From Rhodovulum strictum (GTDB lineage Bacteria; Pseudomonadota; Alphaproteobacteria; Rhodobacterales; Rhodobacteraceae): 64,000 nucleotides of DNA. This document shows, piece by piece, positions 35,468-45,000 of the stretch; position 1 is the first letter of the stretch; each line of letters opens with the position of its first letter. The notes below the pieces were generated by a model. The model had not been told where the DNA came from. It saw nothing but the letters and a program-made list of their open reading frames with translations, and did not search any database. The DNA lies in NCBI RefSeq assembly GCF_009649175.1, contig NZ_WJPO01000007.1, forward strand, positions 62,001 through 126,000, in the 5' to 3' direction. Made by a program: the position numbers and the translations under genes.

Positions 35468-36106
35468 TCACAGCGCCGCGAGCAGCCGGGCCGCACTTTC
35501 CACCCCGTCGATCACCGGCACCGGCAGCGCCGCGCGCAGATGCCCGGTCAGCCGCGCCATGCCCGCACAGCCCAGCACCACCGCGTCGATGCCATCCTCG
35601 GCCGCCGCGCGCGCGGCCTCGTCGGCGATGCGGCGAAAGGCGGCGTCGGGGTCGTGTTCCAGGTCCAGCACCGGCACCTCGCTGGCGCGCACCCGGCCCA
35701 GATGCCCGCCAAGCCCCGAGCCGCGGATATTCGCCTCGATGATCGGGACCGAGACCGACAGCGTGGTGACGACCGAGAACCGCCAGCCGCGCAGCGCCGC
35801 GATGTGATAGGCCGCCTGCCCGATGCCGATGACCGGACAGCGCGCCAGCCGCCGCGCCTCGTTGAGGCCGGTATCGTCGAAACAGGCGATCGCCACGCCC
35901 GCCGCCCCCGCCCGATCCGCCTTTGCGACCAGGTCCAGCAGCGGCGGCACCGCGGCGGCGCCATCCTCGGGGCCCTGGATCGCGGCGGGGCCATGGGTCG
36001 AGGTCCAGCCCTCGAACAGGGCGCCGGGTTGGGCGGCGCGGGCCATGGCCAGCACCTGTTCGGTCATAGCGGCGGTGGAATTGGGGTTGATGAAGACAAA
36101 GGTCAT
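35468..36106 (-). CDS. Asp/Glu/hydantoin racemase family protein
   Basis: A 212-residue protein of the Asp/Glu racemase superfamily. INPNST is the N-terminal hallmark. The two catalytic cysteines are at AIACFDDTG (~83) and VLGCAGMARL (~183). Members racemise amino acids or hydantoins, or act on maleate and arylmalonate. The ATG at 36106 is 4 bases after the permease stop; an upstream alternative at 36133 is inside that gene. Being the last gene of an ABC importer operon, it probably acts on the imported compound or a derivative. I cannot define the substrate. Confidence 0.85.
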   Translation of the reverse strand: MTFVFINPNSTAAMTEQVLAMARAAQPGALFEGWTSTHGPAAIQGPEDGAAAVPPLLDLVAKADRAGAAGVAIACFDDTGLNEARRLARCPVIGIGQAAYHIAALRGWRFSVVTTLSVSVPIIEANIRGSGLGGHLGRVRASEVPVLDLEHDPDAAFRRIADEAARAAAEDGIDAVVLGCAGMARLTGHLRAALPVPVIDGVESAARLLAAL

Positions 36107-36110
36107 CGGC

Positions 36111-36953
36111 CTAGACCATCCCCTTGCCCGCATCCGACCCGGCCCGCGCGCGGCGGCGGTTCAGCGCCCAGACGGTCGCCAGAAAGACGCCGATGACAAG
36201 GAAGGAAAACAGCGTCGTCAGCGTTCCCAGCGCAAAGATCACCGGGGTCGTGACATTGGTGGTCATGCCGTAGATCTCCAGCGGCAGGGTGTTGCGGCTG
36301 CCCGCGGTCAGCAGCGTGCGGGCAAATTCGTCATAGGACAGCGTGAAGCCGAACAGCGCCACCCCGATCAGCGAGGGCGCGATGATCGGCAGCACGACAT
36401 GGGCGATGGTCTGCCACGGGCTGGCGCCCAGATCGCGGGCGGCTTCCTCATAGCTCTTGTCGAAGCGGTTGAAGACCGCGAACATGATCAGCAGGCCAAA
36501 GGGCAGCGTCCAGGTCAGTTGCGCGCCAAAACCGCTGGTCGACCAGTGCACGTCAAGGCCCGTCTGGTTGAAGATCAGCCCCACCCCCAGCGAGATCAGG
36601 ATCGAGGGGATCACCAGCGCCGTGACGACAAGGTAGAACAGCACGCCCGAGCCCGCGAACCGCTTGCGAAAGGCCAGCCCGCCCATGACCGAGACGACGA
36701 CGGTCGTCACCATCACCATCAGCCCCAGCGCGAATGACCGCCGGAAGCTGCCCCAGATATCGCCCACCGCCTGTTGCTGGAACAGGTCGTGGAACCAGTG
36801 CAGCGACACGCCCCGCATCGGAAAGGTCAGCCCGCCCGTGGGCCCCTGAAAGGACAGGATCGCGATGGTCAGGGTGGGGCCGTAAAGGAACAGCAGGAAC
36901 AGCCCGAAAAAGGCGGCCAGCGGATAGAAGGAACGGGGGCGGCGGCGGTCCAT
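36111..36953 (-). CDS. ABC transporter permease (PotC-like, polyamine type)
   Basis: A 280-residue inner-membrane permease with six hydrophobic segments and the EAA loop phrase SYEEAARDLGASPWQTI. It pairs with the permease upstream. The ATG at 36953 lies one base after that gene's stop and has AAGGAG seven bases upstream, so it is clearly preferred to a start at 36980. The spermidine/putrescine family also imports opines, amino-acid derivatives and other cations, so the substrate is open. Confidence 0.93.
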   Translation of the reverse strand: MDRRRPRSFYPLAAFFGLFLLFLYGPTLTIAILSFQGPTGGLTFPMRGVSLHWFHDLFQQQAVGDIWGSFRRSFALGLMVMVTTVVVSVMGGLAFRKRFAGSGVLFYLVVTALVIPSILISLGVGLIFNQTGLDVHWSTSGFGAQLTWTLPFGLLIMFAVFNRFDKSYEEAARDLGASPWQTIAHVVLPIIAPSLIGVALFGFTLSYDEFARTLLTAGSRNTLPLEIYGMTTNVTTPVIFALGTLTTLFSFLVIGVFLATVWALNRRRARAGSDAGKGMV

Positions 36954-36954
36954 G

Positions 36955-37824
36955 TCACAGCTCCTTGCGGATATCGACAAAGCGCAGCAGCGTGCCGATC
37001 ACCATCAGCACCGTGACCAGCAGGATCACCGCCGTCGCCGCGGCCGAAGGGTATTGCAAAAGCGCGATGTCGTTCGAGATCAGCCGCCCGACATTGGCCG
37101 ACTGGCTGCCCGACATGAAGCGCACGGTGATGAAATCGCCCATCACCAGCGTCACGACGAAGATCGAGCCGATCATGATGCCGGGCTTGCACAGCGGAAT
37201 GATGACATTGGTCAGGATCTGAAAGCCGCTGGCGCCCGCGTCATTGGCGGCCTCGATCAGGCTGCGGTCGATGCGCATCATGGTGTTGAAGATCGGCACC
37301 ACCATGAACAGCGTGTAAAGGTGGACAAAGGCCAGGATCACCGAGAAATCCGAGAACAGCAGCCATTCCAGCGGCTCGTCGATCACCCCCCAGGAGATCA
37401 GCGTGGAATTGGCCAGCCCGTTGCGCCCCAGGAACGGAATCCAGGAAATCATGCGGATGATGTTCGAGGTCCAGAACGGGATCGTGCATAGCAGGAACAG
37501 CGCGATCTGCCAGGTCTGGCTGCGGACATGGAAGGCCAGGAACCAGGCGACCGCAAAGCCGATGCCCAGCGTCAGCGCCCAGGTGACCAGCGCGTATTTG
37601 AACGTGTTCAGAAAGACCTGCAAGGTGACGGGCGAGGTCAGCAGGAAATGGTAATTGTCGAATTCGAAGGCCGGGTAGATCGAGAACTCGGTCGCGCCCC
37701 AGAAGCTGACCACCACGATCATCAGGATCGGCAGCACCAGAAAGAACGCCAGCACCGCCGCCAGCGGCGAGGCCAAGAGCCAGCCCGTCAGATGTCGGTT
37801 CCTGAAAAGTGCGGCCATCGGCAT
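36955..37824 (-). CDS. ABC transporter permease (PotB-like, polyamine type)
   Basis: A 289-residue permease. Its first helix is WLLASPLAAVLAFFLVLPILMIVVV, and the EAA loop is IDRSLIEAANDAGASGFQIL. ATGs at 37824 and 37818 are both possible; I chose the first, with ACAGGA a few bases upstream, over a TTG at 37836. It forms the heterodimeric channel with the 36111-36953 product, energised by the ATPase at 39194-40189 and fed by the binding protein at 37892-39166. Confidence 0.92.
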   Translation of the reverse strand: MPMAALFRNRHLTGWLLASPLAAVLAFFLVLPILMIVVVSFWGATEFSIYPAFEFDNYHFLLTSPVTLQVFLNTFKYALVTWALTLGIGFAVAWFLAFHVRSQTWQIALFLLCTIPFWTSNIIRMISWIPFLGRNGLANSTLISWGVIDEPLEWLLFSDFSVILAFVHLYTLFMVVPIFNTMMRIDRSLIEAANDAGASGFQILTNVIIPLCKPGIMIGSIFVVTLVMGDFITVRFMSGSQSANVGRLISNDIALLQYPSAAATAVILLVTVLMVIGTLLRFVDIRKEL

Positions 37825-37891
37825 GTCCTGTCGCAAAGGGCAAGGACCGGCGCGCGCAAGGGTCGGGCGCGCGCCGGGAGGGTTCAGGCCG

Positions 37892-39166
37892 TCAGGCGGC
37901 GATGAACTCGTTCCACTTGCGGACCATGTACTGGTTTTCGTCCATCACCGCGTTCCAGCAGGCAACCGCGCCCATGCGGTCGTAGAACGATCCGCCGTCG
38001 CGCACGTCGCCCGCCTGCGCCATCGGCTGGCCCTGCGGGTTGGTGATGGTGTCGGTGGCGGGCTTGCCCTCGAACCAGTAGCCCCATTCGTTTTCGGACA
38101 TGAAGTCCTTCGAGGTTTCGGGCACCGCCGAGTAATAGCCCTGCCGCATCAGGAAGCCGCCGACCCAGCCCGAGAGATACCAGTTGATGTATTCATAGGC
38201 CGCATCCAGCGCGAGCCCCGACAGGTTCGCCGACAGCCCGATGCCGCCGCCCCAGGACCGATAGCCCTCTTTCAGCGGCTGGTAGACGCAAGGAATGCCG
38301 CGCGACTTGACCGCGGTGATGGCGGGCGACCACATCGACTGGATCACCACCTCGCCCGAGGCCATCAGGTTCACGCTTTCGTCGAAGGTCTTCCAGAAGG
38401 CGCGGAACTGGCCGGCCTTCTTGGCCTCGGTAAAGATCGCCATGGTCTTGTCGATCTCTTCGCGGGTCATGTTGCCCTTGTCGCCATAGGCGATCTCGCC
38501 CATCGCCTCGCAGACCATGGCGGCGTCCATGATGCCGATCGAGCTGATGTCCAGGATCGACGCCTTGCCCCTGAATTCGGGGTTCAGCAGTTCCGTCCAG
38601 CTTTCGATGGGCCGGCCGATCAGGTCGGGGCGGATGCCCAGCGTGTCGGCGTTGTAGATCGTCGGGATCAGCGTCATCCAGCCCGACTCTTCGGCCACGA
38701 AATCCTTGCCGCCGGGACCAGAGGTAAAGCCCACGCTATGCGGCGCGGTGCCCTGCGCGATGGTGCTTTCGGGCGTCAGCTTGCCATTGCGGAAGATGCC
38801 CACGATCTTGTCGTAATTCGCGATCTTCGAGGTATCCATCGCCTGAAGGTTGCCGGTCGGCCAGACCTTCTTGCAGATCCAGTATTCGATATCGGCGATG
38901 TCGAAGGATTTCGGCTGGGTCGCGGCACGCTGGGTCACGGCATCGCTGTCAAGCGCGGTCATTTCCAGCGTGAAGCCCAGGTCTTCCTTGACCTTCTGCG
39001 CCACCTCGTTGAGGTTCGAAACCCCCGTTCCGAACTGGCGCAGCGTGATGTCCTTGATGTTCTGCGCCCAGATCATCGGCGCCGGAAAGGCACTGGCGGC
39101 CACGCCCGCGGCGGCGCCCGTCAGCAGGGTCCGGCGGCTCAGGCCGGTCTTGGGTGCTTGGGTCAT
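37892..39166 (-). CDS. Extracellular solute-binding protein, Tat-exported (polyamine-type ABC importer)
   Basis: A 424-residue periplasmic binding protein. The N-terminus has a clear Tat motif (LSRRTLLTGAAAG) and signal region ending near PAPMIWAQ. The mature protein has the cluster D (PotD/PotF-like) fold pattern, e.g. FDIADIEYWI and GWMTLIPTIYNADTLG. GGAGAGAC precedes the ATG at 39166; the upstream ATG at 39178 has no Shine-Dalgarno. A DUF-like Trp-rich segment (GYRSWGGGIGLS) may line the pocket. Ligand unknown. Confidence 0.92.
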   Translation of the reverse strand: MTQAPKTGLSRRTLLTGAAAGVAASAFPAPMIWAQNIKDITLRQFGTGVSNLNEVAQKVKEDLGFTLEMTALDSDAVTQRAATQPKSFDIADIEYWICKKVWPTGNLQAMDTSKIANYDKIVGIFRNGKLTPESTIAQGTAPHSVGFTSGPGGKDFVAEESGWMTLIPTIYNADTLGIRPDLIGRPIESWTELLNPEFRGKASILDISSIGIMDAAMVCEAMGEIAYGDKGNMTREEIDKTMAIFTEAKKAGQFRAFWKTFDESVNLMASGEVVIQSMWSPAITAVKSRGIPCVYQPLKEGYRSWGGGIGLSANLSGLALDAAYEYINWYLSGWVGGFLMRQGYYSAVPETSKDFMSENEWGYWFEGKPATDTITNPQGQPMAQAGDVRDGGSFYDRMGAVACWNAVMDENQYMVRKWNEFIAA

Positions 39167-39193
39167 CTGTCTCTCCATGATGGACGTCTGGTG

Positions 39194-40189
39194 TCACGCA
39201 TTCAGGGCGTGCAGGTTGGCGTCGTCCCAGCTCAGCCCGACACCGTCGCCGGGCTGGATGGGTTGGACGAAATACTGCTCCTCGGGCAGAAGCGCGGTGA
39301 TCTCCTGATCGCCCGCGGTCATCAGGGTCAGCGCGACGCTGGCGCCCTGATATTCGATGCCGGTCACGCGCCCCTCCATCCTGCCCTTGTCGGGGCCGGT
39401 GACGGCGATCCGGTCGGCACGGATGGCGAAATGGCCCTGCGGCAGCGCGATCACGTTATGACCGCCCATGAAACGCGCGACGAATTCGGTCCGCGGCGCG
39501 TTGAACACCTCGCGCGCGGGGCCGGCCTGTTCGATCCGGGCGTTGTTCATCACCACGATCTCGTCGGCCAGCGCCAGCGCCTCGTCCTGGCCATGGGTGA
39601 CATGGATGAAGGTGATCCCCAGTTCGCGCTGGAGCTTCTTCAGCTCGGCCCGCATGCGGATGCGCAGGAACGGGTCCAGCGCGGACAGCGGCTCGTCCAG
39701 CAACAGCACCTGCGGCCGGGTGATCAGCGCCCGCGCCAGCGCGACGCGCTGCTGCTGGCCGCCCGAAAGCTGCGCGGGCAGCCGGTCGGCCAGATGCTGC
39801 ATATGCACCAGTTCCAGCATCTCGCCCGCCTGCCTGCGCCGGGTGTCGCGGTCGATGCCCTTCATCTTCAGGCTGAAGGCCACGTTGTCGGCCACGCTCA
39901 GATGGGGAAACAGCGCGTAGTTCTGGAACATCATCGCGGTGCCGCGACGGGCGGGCGGCAGATGCGCGATGTCCTGCCCGCCCAGCACGATGGCCCCGTC
40001 CGAAACATCCTCGTGGCCCGCGATCATCCTGAGCGTCGAGGATTTGCCGCAGCCCGACGGTCCCAGCAGGCAGGCATAGCTGCCCGCGTGAAACAGGTGG
40101 TGAATGCCGTCCACCGCAAGGCTCTGTCCGTAGCGCTTGGTCAGGGCGACAAGTTCAAGATCCAGGTCCGATCGCATGGGCATGTCCAT
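39194..40189 (-). CDS. ABC transporter ATP-binding protein (PotA-like)
   Basis: A 331-residue ATPase with Walker A GPSGCGKSS, signature LSGGQQQR, Walker B LLLDEPLSALDP, switch His in FIHVTHGQDEA, and a C-terminal TOBE-type regulatory domain (from ~residue 240). Three in-frame ATGs lie at 40189, 40183 and 40177. No strong Shine-Dalgarno separates them, and 40177 (MRSDLDLELV) fits family length best; I give the longest. It is the first gene of the operon that ends with the racemase-family gene. Confidence 0.92.
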   Translation of the reverse strand: MDMPMRSDLDLELVALTKRYGQSLAVDGIHHLFHAGSYACLLGPSGCGKSSTLRMIAGHEDVSDGAIVLGGQDIAHLPPARRGTAMMFQNYALFPHLSVADNVAFSLKMKGIDRDTRRRQAGEMLELVHMQHLADRLPAQLSGGQQQRVALARALITRPQVLLLDEPLSALDPFLRIRMRAELKKLQRELGITFIHVTHGQDEALALADEIVVMNNARIEQAGPAREVFNAPRTEFVARFMGGHNVIALPQGHFAIRADRIAVTGPDKGRMEGRVTGIEYQGASVALTLMTAGDQEITALLPEEQYFVQPIQPGDGVGLSWDDANLHALNA

Positions 40190-40433
40190 CGCTGCTGACC
40201 CACCCTGTCGCGGGGGCGGGGCCGGGGAAACAGTGGCGCGGGCCGGGACGGGGCAGATTCGTCAACTGCCCGCGGAATGGGCGATTGTCGGCAGGAATGT
40301 CCGCAAGTGGTGCGCAGATTGTATACGATCCTGTGTCCGAAGCTGCCCCGCCCTCGCGAATCTTGAGCCATGGCCGGGATTTCGCCAAACAGGGGCAGAC
40401 GGGCGCCCCGCCCTGCCGCAGGAAAGCGATCCA
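40190..40433. promoter_or_regulatory. Divergent regulatory region with GntR-type operator
   Basis: A 14-base near-perfect palindrome GATTGTATACGATC (40317-40330) has the core TTGTATAC seen in operators of FCD-type GntR regulators. On the minus strand it contains TACAAT, a possible -10 for the ABC operon, so binding would block that promoter. The -35 is not convincing. The rest of the 244 bases shows no gene. Confidence 0.6.
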
Positions 40434-41156
40434 TTGAACCAGCCAGGCCTACCCACCGCGCATGTGGCCGGTCGCGACAGCGGCCGCGCCTCGCGCGCGC
40501 GCGAGGTGGCCGACAGCCTGACGCGGGCGATCCACGAACACCGGCTGGGGCCGGGGATGAAGCTGTCCGAGGACGAGGTGGGCGAGATTTTCGGCGTCAG
40601 CCGGACCATCGTGCGCGCCGCGCTGCAACAGCTTGCCCATGACCAGCTTGTGACGATCGAACCCCATCGCGGCGCCTTTGTCGCCCAGCCCTCGGTGCGC
40701 GAGGCGCGCGAGGTGTTCGAGGCGCGCGCGCTGCTGGAACCGCGCACCGCAAGGTCCGCCGCGTTGCGCGCCACGCCCGAGGATATCGCGATCCTGCGCC
40801 GCCACATCGCGCAGGAACATGCCGCGCTGCATGCCGGTCAGGACGGCGCGGCACTGCGGCTGTCGGGGCTTTTTCATATCGAGATCGCGCGCATCGCCGA
40901 CCAGGCCACCATCGCCGAATTCATCGGCCAGCTTGTGTCGCGCTCGTCGCTGGTGATTGCGCTGTACTGGCGGCGGCGCAACGCGCTATGCGAAAGCCAC
41001 GCCCATGACGCGCTGCTCAAGGCGCTGGCCGACCGCGACGGCGCACTGGCCGAGGAATTGATGAAGGGGCATCTGCTGGACCTGTTGTCCTCGCTCGACC
41101 TGCGCGAGGCGCCGGGACAGCGGCGCTCGCTGAAAGAGGCATTGGGGGGACCATGA
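40434..41156 (+). CDS. GntR-family regulator with FCD domain, TTG start
   Basis: A 240-residue repressor-type protein. The winged helix spans ~15-80 (LTRAIHEHRLGPGMKLSEDEV, then FGVSRTIVRAALQQLA), with the arginine-rich recognition helix typical of GntR. An all-helical FCD effector domain with His/Asp metal ligands follows (FHIEIARIAD; ESHAHDALLKAL). The best start is TTG at 40434, seven bases after AGGAAAG; no ATG gives a sensible N-terminus. It probably controls the divergent ABC operon through the palindrome in between. It is coupled (ATGA) to the GNAT gene. Confidence 0.92.
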   Translation: MNQPGLPTAHVAGRDSGRASRAREVADSLTRAIHEHRLGPGMKLSEDEVGEIFGVSRTIVRAALQQLAHDQLVTIEPHRGAFVAQPSVREAREVFEARALLEPRTARSAALRATPEDIAILRRHIAQEHAALHAGQDGAALRLSGLFHIEIARIADQATIAEFIGQLVSRSSLVIALYWRRRNALCESHAHDALLKALADRDGALAEELMKGHLLDLLSSLDLREAPGQRRSLKEALGGP

Positions 41157-41980
41157 CATACAGGGCGATGCGCCGCGCGGAACTGGACCGCGTGCTGGGC
41201 TGGGCGGCCGAGGAAGGCTGGAACCCCGGCCTCGAGGATGCCGAGCCCTTCCACGCCACCGACCCCGAGGGGTTCTTCGTGGCCGAGGCCGGGGGCCGCC
41301 CGGTGGCCGCGATCTCGGTGGTCAACCATTCCGACAGCATGGCCTTTCTGGGGCTTTACATCTGCCATCCCGACCATCGCGGGCAGGGGATCGGGTTCGG
41401 GCTGTGGCGCCATGCGCTCGACCATGCCGGGGCGCGCAGCGTCGGGCTTGACGGGGTGGCCGCGCAACAGGCAAATTACGAGAAATCGGGCTTCGTGCGC
41501 GCAGGGCGCACGGTGCGTTATTGCGGGGTGCTGCCGGGCAGGCCCCATCGGGGGATCGGCCCGTCCGGGGCGCGCGACCTTCCCGCCCTGATCGCGCTGG
41601 AGGCCCGCGCGACCGGCTATGAAAAGCCGCGCTTCCTGGCGGCCTGGCTGTCCGACACCGCCACCCGCAAGACGCTGGTGGCCCGCACCGAGGGCGAACC
41701 GACGGGACTGGTCACGATCCGCCAATGCCGCGACGGCTTCAAGATCGGCCCGCTTGCCGCGCGCAGCGAAACGGTGGCGGCGGCGCTGATCGAGGCGGCC
41801 GGCGTCGTGACCGGCGAGGCGCGGACGATGATCGACCTGCCCGAGGGGCAGGACTGGCTTGCCGCACATTGCCGGTCGCTGGGATTTGCGCCGGTCTTCG
41901 AGACGGCACGCATGTACAAGGGTCCGGCGCCCCGGGGCGGCGGGCTGATCGCGGCGGCGGCAACCCTGGAACTGGGCTGA
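41153..41980 (+). CDS. GNAT-family N-acetyltransferase, two-domain
   Basis: A 275-residue protein. The N-terminal half is a GNAT fold with the acetyl-CoA loop CHPDHRGQGIGFGLW. The C-terminal ~130 residues (RGIGPSGARDLPALIAL to the end) look like the second, GNAT-related domain found after such acetyltransferases. It is translationally coupled to the GntR gene and may acetylate the compound brought in by the divergent ABC importer (an amine would fit a polyamine-type transporter). This is inference; the substrate is unknown. Confidence 0.88.
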   Translation: MTYRAMRRAELDRVLGWAAEEGWNPGLEDAEPFHATDPEGFFVAEAGGRPVAAISVVNHSDSMAFLGLYICHPDHRGQGIGFGLWRHALDHAGARSVGLDGVAAQQANYEKSGFVRAGRTVRYCGVLPGRPHRGIGPSGARDLPALIALEARATGYEKPRFLAAWLSDTATRKTLVARTEGEPTGLVTIRQCRDGFKIGPLAARSETVAAALIEAAGVVTGEARTMIDLPEGQDWLAAHCRSLGFAPVFETARMYKGPAPRGGGLIAAAATLELG

Positions 41981-42096
41981 CACGCCGCGCTCACGGTCGG
42001 GAATAACGCTTCGAACCGGATTGAAGCGCGGGTCTTAAGGCTTTTCTCACAAGTTTCGGCGATGGGTTCAGACCATTGTTCGAACTGGAGAGCGAA

Positions 42097-45000
42097 ATGC
42101 TCCTGGACGGTGACATCCCCGATTTCGGCGCGTTGATCGACGCGATGGGCGGCCCGGCCTGGATCATGTCCGGCGAGGGCGTCGTCGCCGCCGCGAACGC
42201 CGCCTTCGTCACGGGGCTTGCCGGACAGGGGCCGGACCGGATCGCCGGTCAGCCCTGTGCGCAGCTTGTCGCCCCCGGGGATGCCGCGGCGCTGTCCGAT
42301 GCCTGCCGCGCGCTGCGCGAGGGCACCCTGCCCGCAATCCGGCTGAACCTTGCGCTGCGCACCGCCAAGGGGCCGCCGCGGCGGCTGGACTGCCTGCTGA
42401 CGGCGCTCCGCCAGGATGGCCGCCTTGCCGCGATACTGGCCCAGGGCCAGACGCTGCCCGACAGCGCGCCCGGGGACAGCCCCCCCTGCCAGATGGCCCA
42501 GTGCCCGCAGCGCGACGAGGCCCTTGAACGGGCCGAGATCCTGCGCATCGCCACCACCAAGGGCAATGTCGTCCCGTGGTACCGCATCCCCGATACCGGC
42601 GCCTCGTGGTTCGGCGCGAATATCAACGCGCTGCTGGACCTGCCCGACGAGGTGGTGCTGACCTCGCCGGAATTCCGCAGGCTGATCCATCCCGACGATC
42701 TGCCCACCGTGGTCGAGGCCCATTCCGCCATCGAGCGGGGCGAGACCGAGACCTACGATATCGACTTCCGGGTGCGGCGGGCCGATGGCTCCTGGCTGCT
42801 TGTCACGTCGCGGGGCCGCAAGATCGACCGCTCGGCGCAGGGCCTGCCCTACATGATCTGCGGCAGCTTCGTCGACATCACCGGGCGCAAGACCACCGAA
42901 GACCGGCTTGCCGCCGCCCTGGTCGAGGCCGAGGCCGCGCATGAGGCGGCGCTTATGCGCGAACAGATGCTCAAGCTCAGTTCCCTGCGCGGCGGCATCG
43001 GCCATTTCACCGTCGTCCCCGGGCAGGCGGGCGGCCGGGCAACGAATGCGACCTATCGGCTGCTGGGCTATGAACCGGGGGCCTTCCCCTCGACCGATGT
43101 TGGCTGGCGCAGCCTGATCCATCCCGACGACCTGCCCGGCGCTGCCGCCGCGATGGATGCGCTGCAACAGCGCCGCACGACGATCTACGAACACGATCAC
43201 CGCCTGCGCCATGGCGATGGCAGCTATCACTGGTACCGCGCCGTGGCCAGCTGGGTCGAACGCCCCGGCGCCGCGCCGCCGCGCCTGCTGGCCGGGGCGA
43301 TCATCAACATCGACCATATCAAGGAGAACGAGGCCAAACTGGCCGAGGCCGCCGAGGCCGCCCGCCGGGCAAGCCAACGGCTGAACACCCTTGCCGACAA
43401 CGCGCCCGCCGCCCTGTTCGAACATCGCGAGGATGCCGGCGGCGCCGTCGACCTGCCCTATTTCAGCGCCCGCCTGCCCGAGCTTCTGGGCGTTCCGCGC
43501 GAGGATCTGCTGGCCGATGGCGCGGCCGGCGTCCGGTATATCGACCCCGAGGATCTGGCCGATCTGGCCGAACGTATCCGCCATTCGCGCGATACGCTGA
43601 CGCCGCTCGATACCCGCTATCGCCTGCACCACCCCGAAAAGGGGCTGCGCTGGATGATGCTGTCCTCGATCCCCTTTGCCCAGCCCGATGGCGCGGTGAT
43701 CTGGTACGGCAATGTCTTCGACGCGACCGAACAGACCGAGGCCGAACGCCGCGCCGCCGAGGCCGCCGAGGCGCTGCACATCGCCCATGAACGGCTGAAC
43801 ACCATGGCCGAAAGCGCGCCCGGCGCGCTGTTCGAAGACCGGTTCGAGCCCGATGGCACAAGCTGGTTTCCCTATTTCAACGCCAAGATGCCCGAGCTTT
43901 TCGGCGTCACGGCCGAAGCGCTGCGGCGCGACGGCAAGTCGATCTATCGCCACATCCCGGACGAGGACAGGGCGCGGATCGACGCCGATTTCGCCATTCG
44001 CCGTCAGGACATGTCGCAGATCGAGTTCCGCCACCGCATCGACCATCCGCAGCGCGGCCTGCGCTGGGTGCTGGTCTCGGCGATCCCGGTTGCGCATCCG
44101 GATGGGGCGGTCAGCTGGTACGGCAACGTGATCGACATCACCGAGCAGCTCGAGGTCGAGAACCGCGCCGCAATTGCCGCCGCCGCCCTGCAACGCGCGC
44201 ACGAACAACTGTCCTCGGTCGCCGAGGTCGCGCCGGTGGGCCTTTACGAATTCCGCTGGCTGGGACCCGAGAGGATCCGCTTCACCTATACCAGCGCGCA
44301 TTTCGAAAAGCTGGTGGGCTATTCGCGGGCCGAAATCCGGCGGCTTCAGGGCGGCATCCTGCGGCGGCTGCATCCCGACGATCTGGCGACCTATACGCTG
44401 GGCATCGAGGAAAGCTCGCGCACGATGACGCCGCGCCACAACCGCCTGCGAATCCTGCATCCCGAACGCGGCACCGTCTGGCTGAGCGCGGTCGCCGCGC
44501 CGCGGCTCGATCCCGACGGGGTGGTGGTCTGGACCGGCGCGCTGCTCGATGTCACCGCCGATGTCGAGCGCGAGGCCGCGCTCAAGCGCGCGCACCGGCT
44601 GGCCGAACAGGTCCGCGCCGAGAACGAGCGTCAGGCCCTGCATGACGGCCTGACCGGGCTGCCCAACCGGCGCTATTACGACCAGCGCCTTGCCCGGCGG
44701 CTGGAGGGGGCGCGCAATGGCGGGCCGGCCGATTGCACGCTGATCCGCATCGACCTTGACCGGTTCAAGTATGTCAACGACACGCTGGGCCACGAGGCGG
44801 GCGACCGCGTGCTGATCCGCGTGGGCGAGATTCTGCGCGACTGCCTGCGCGCGGGCGATTTCGCGGCCCGCATCGGCGGCGACGAATTCTCGGTGCTGCT
44901 GGCCCCGCTCACCTCGCGCGCGGGCGCGACCGAACTGGTCGAGCGGATCCGCGCCGGCCTGGCCCAGCCGGTGCTGTATGACGGGCGGCTCTGCCGCTTC

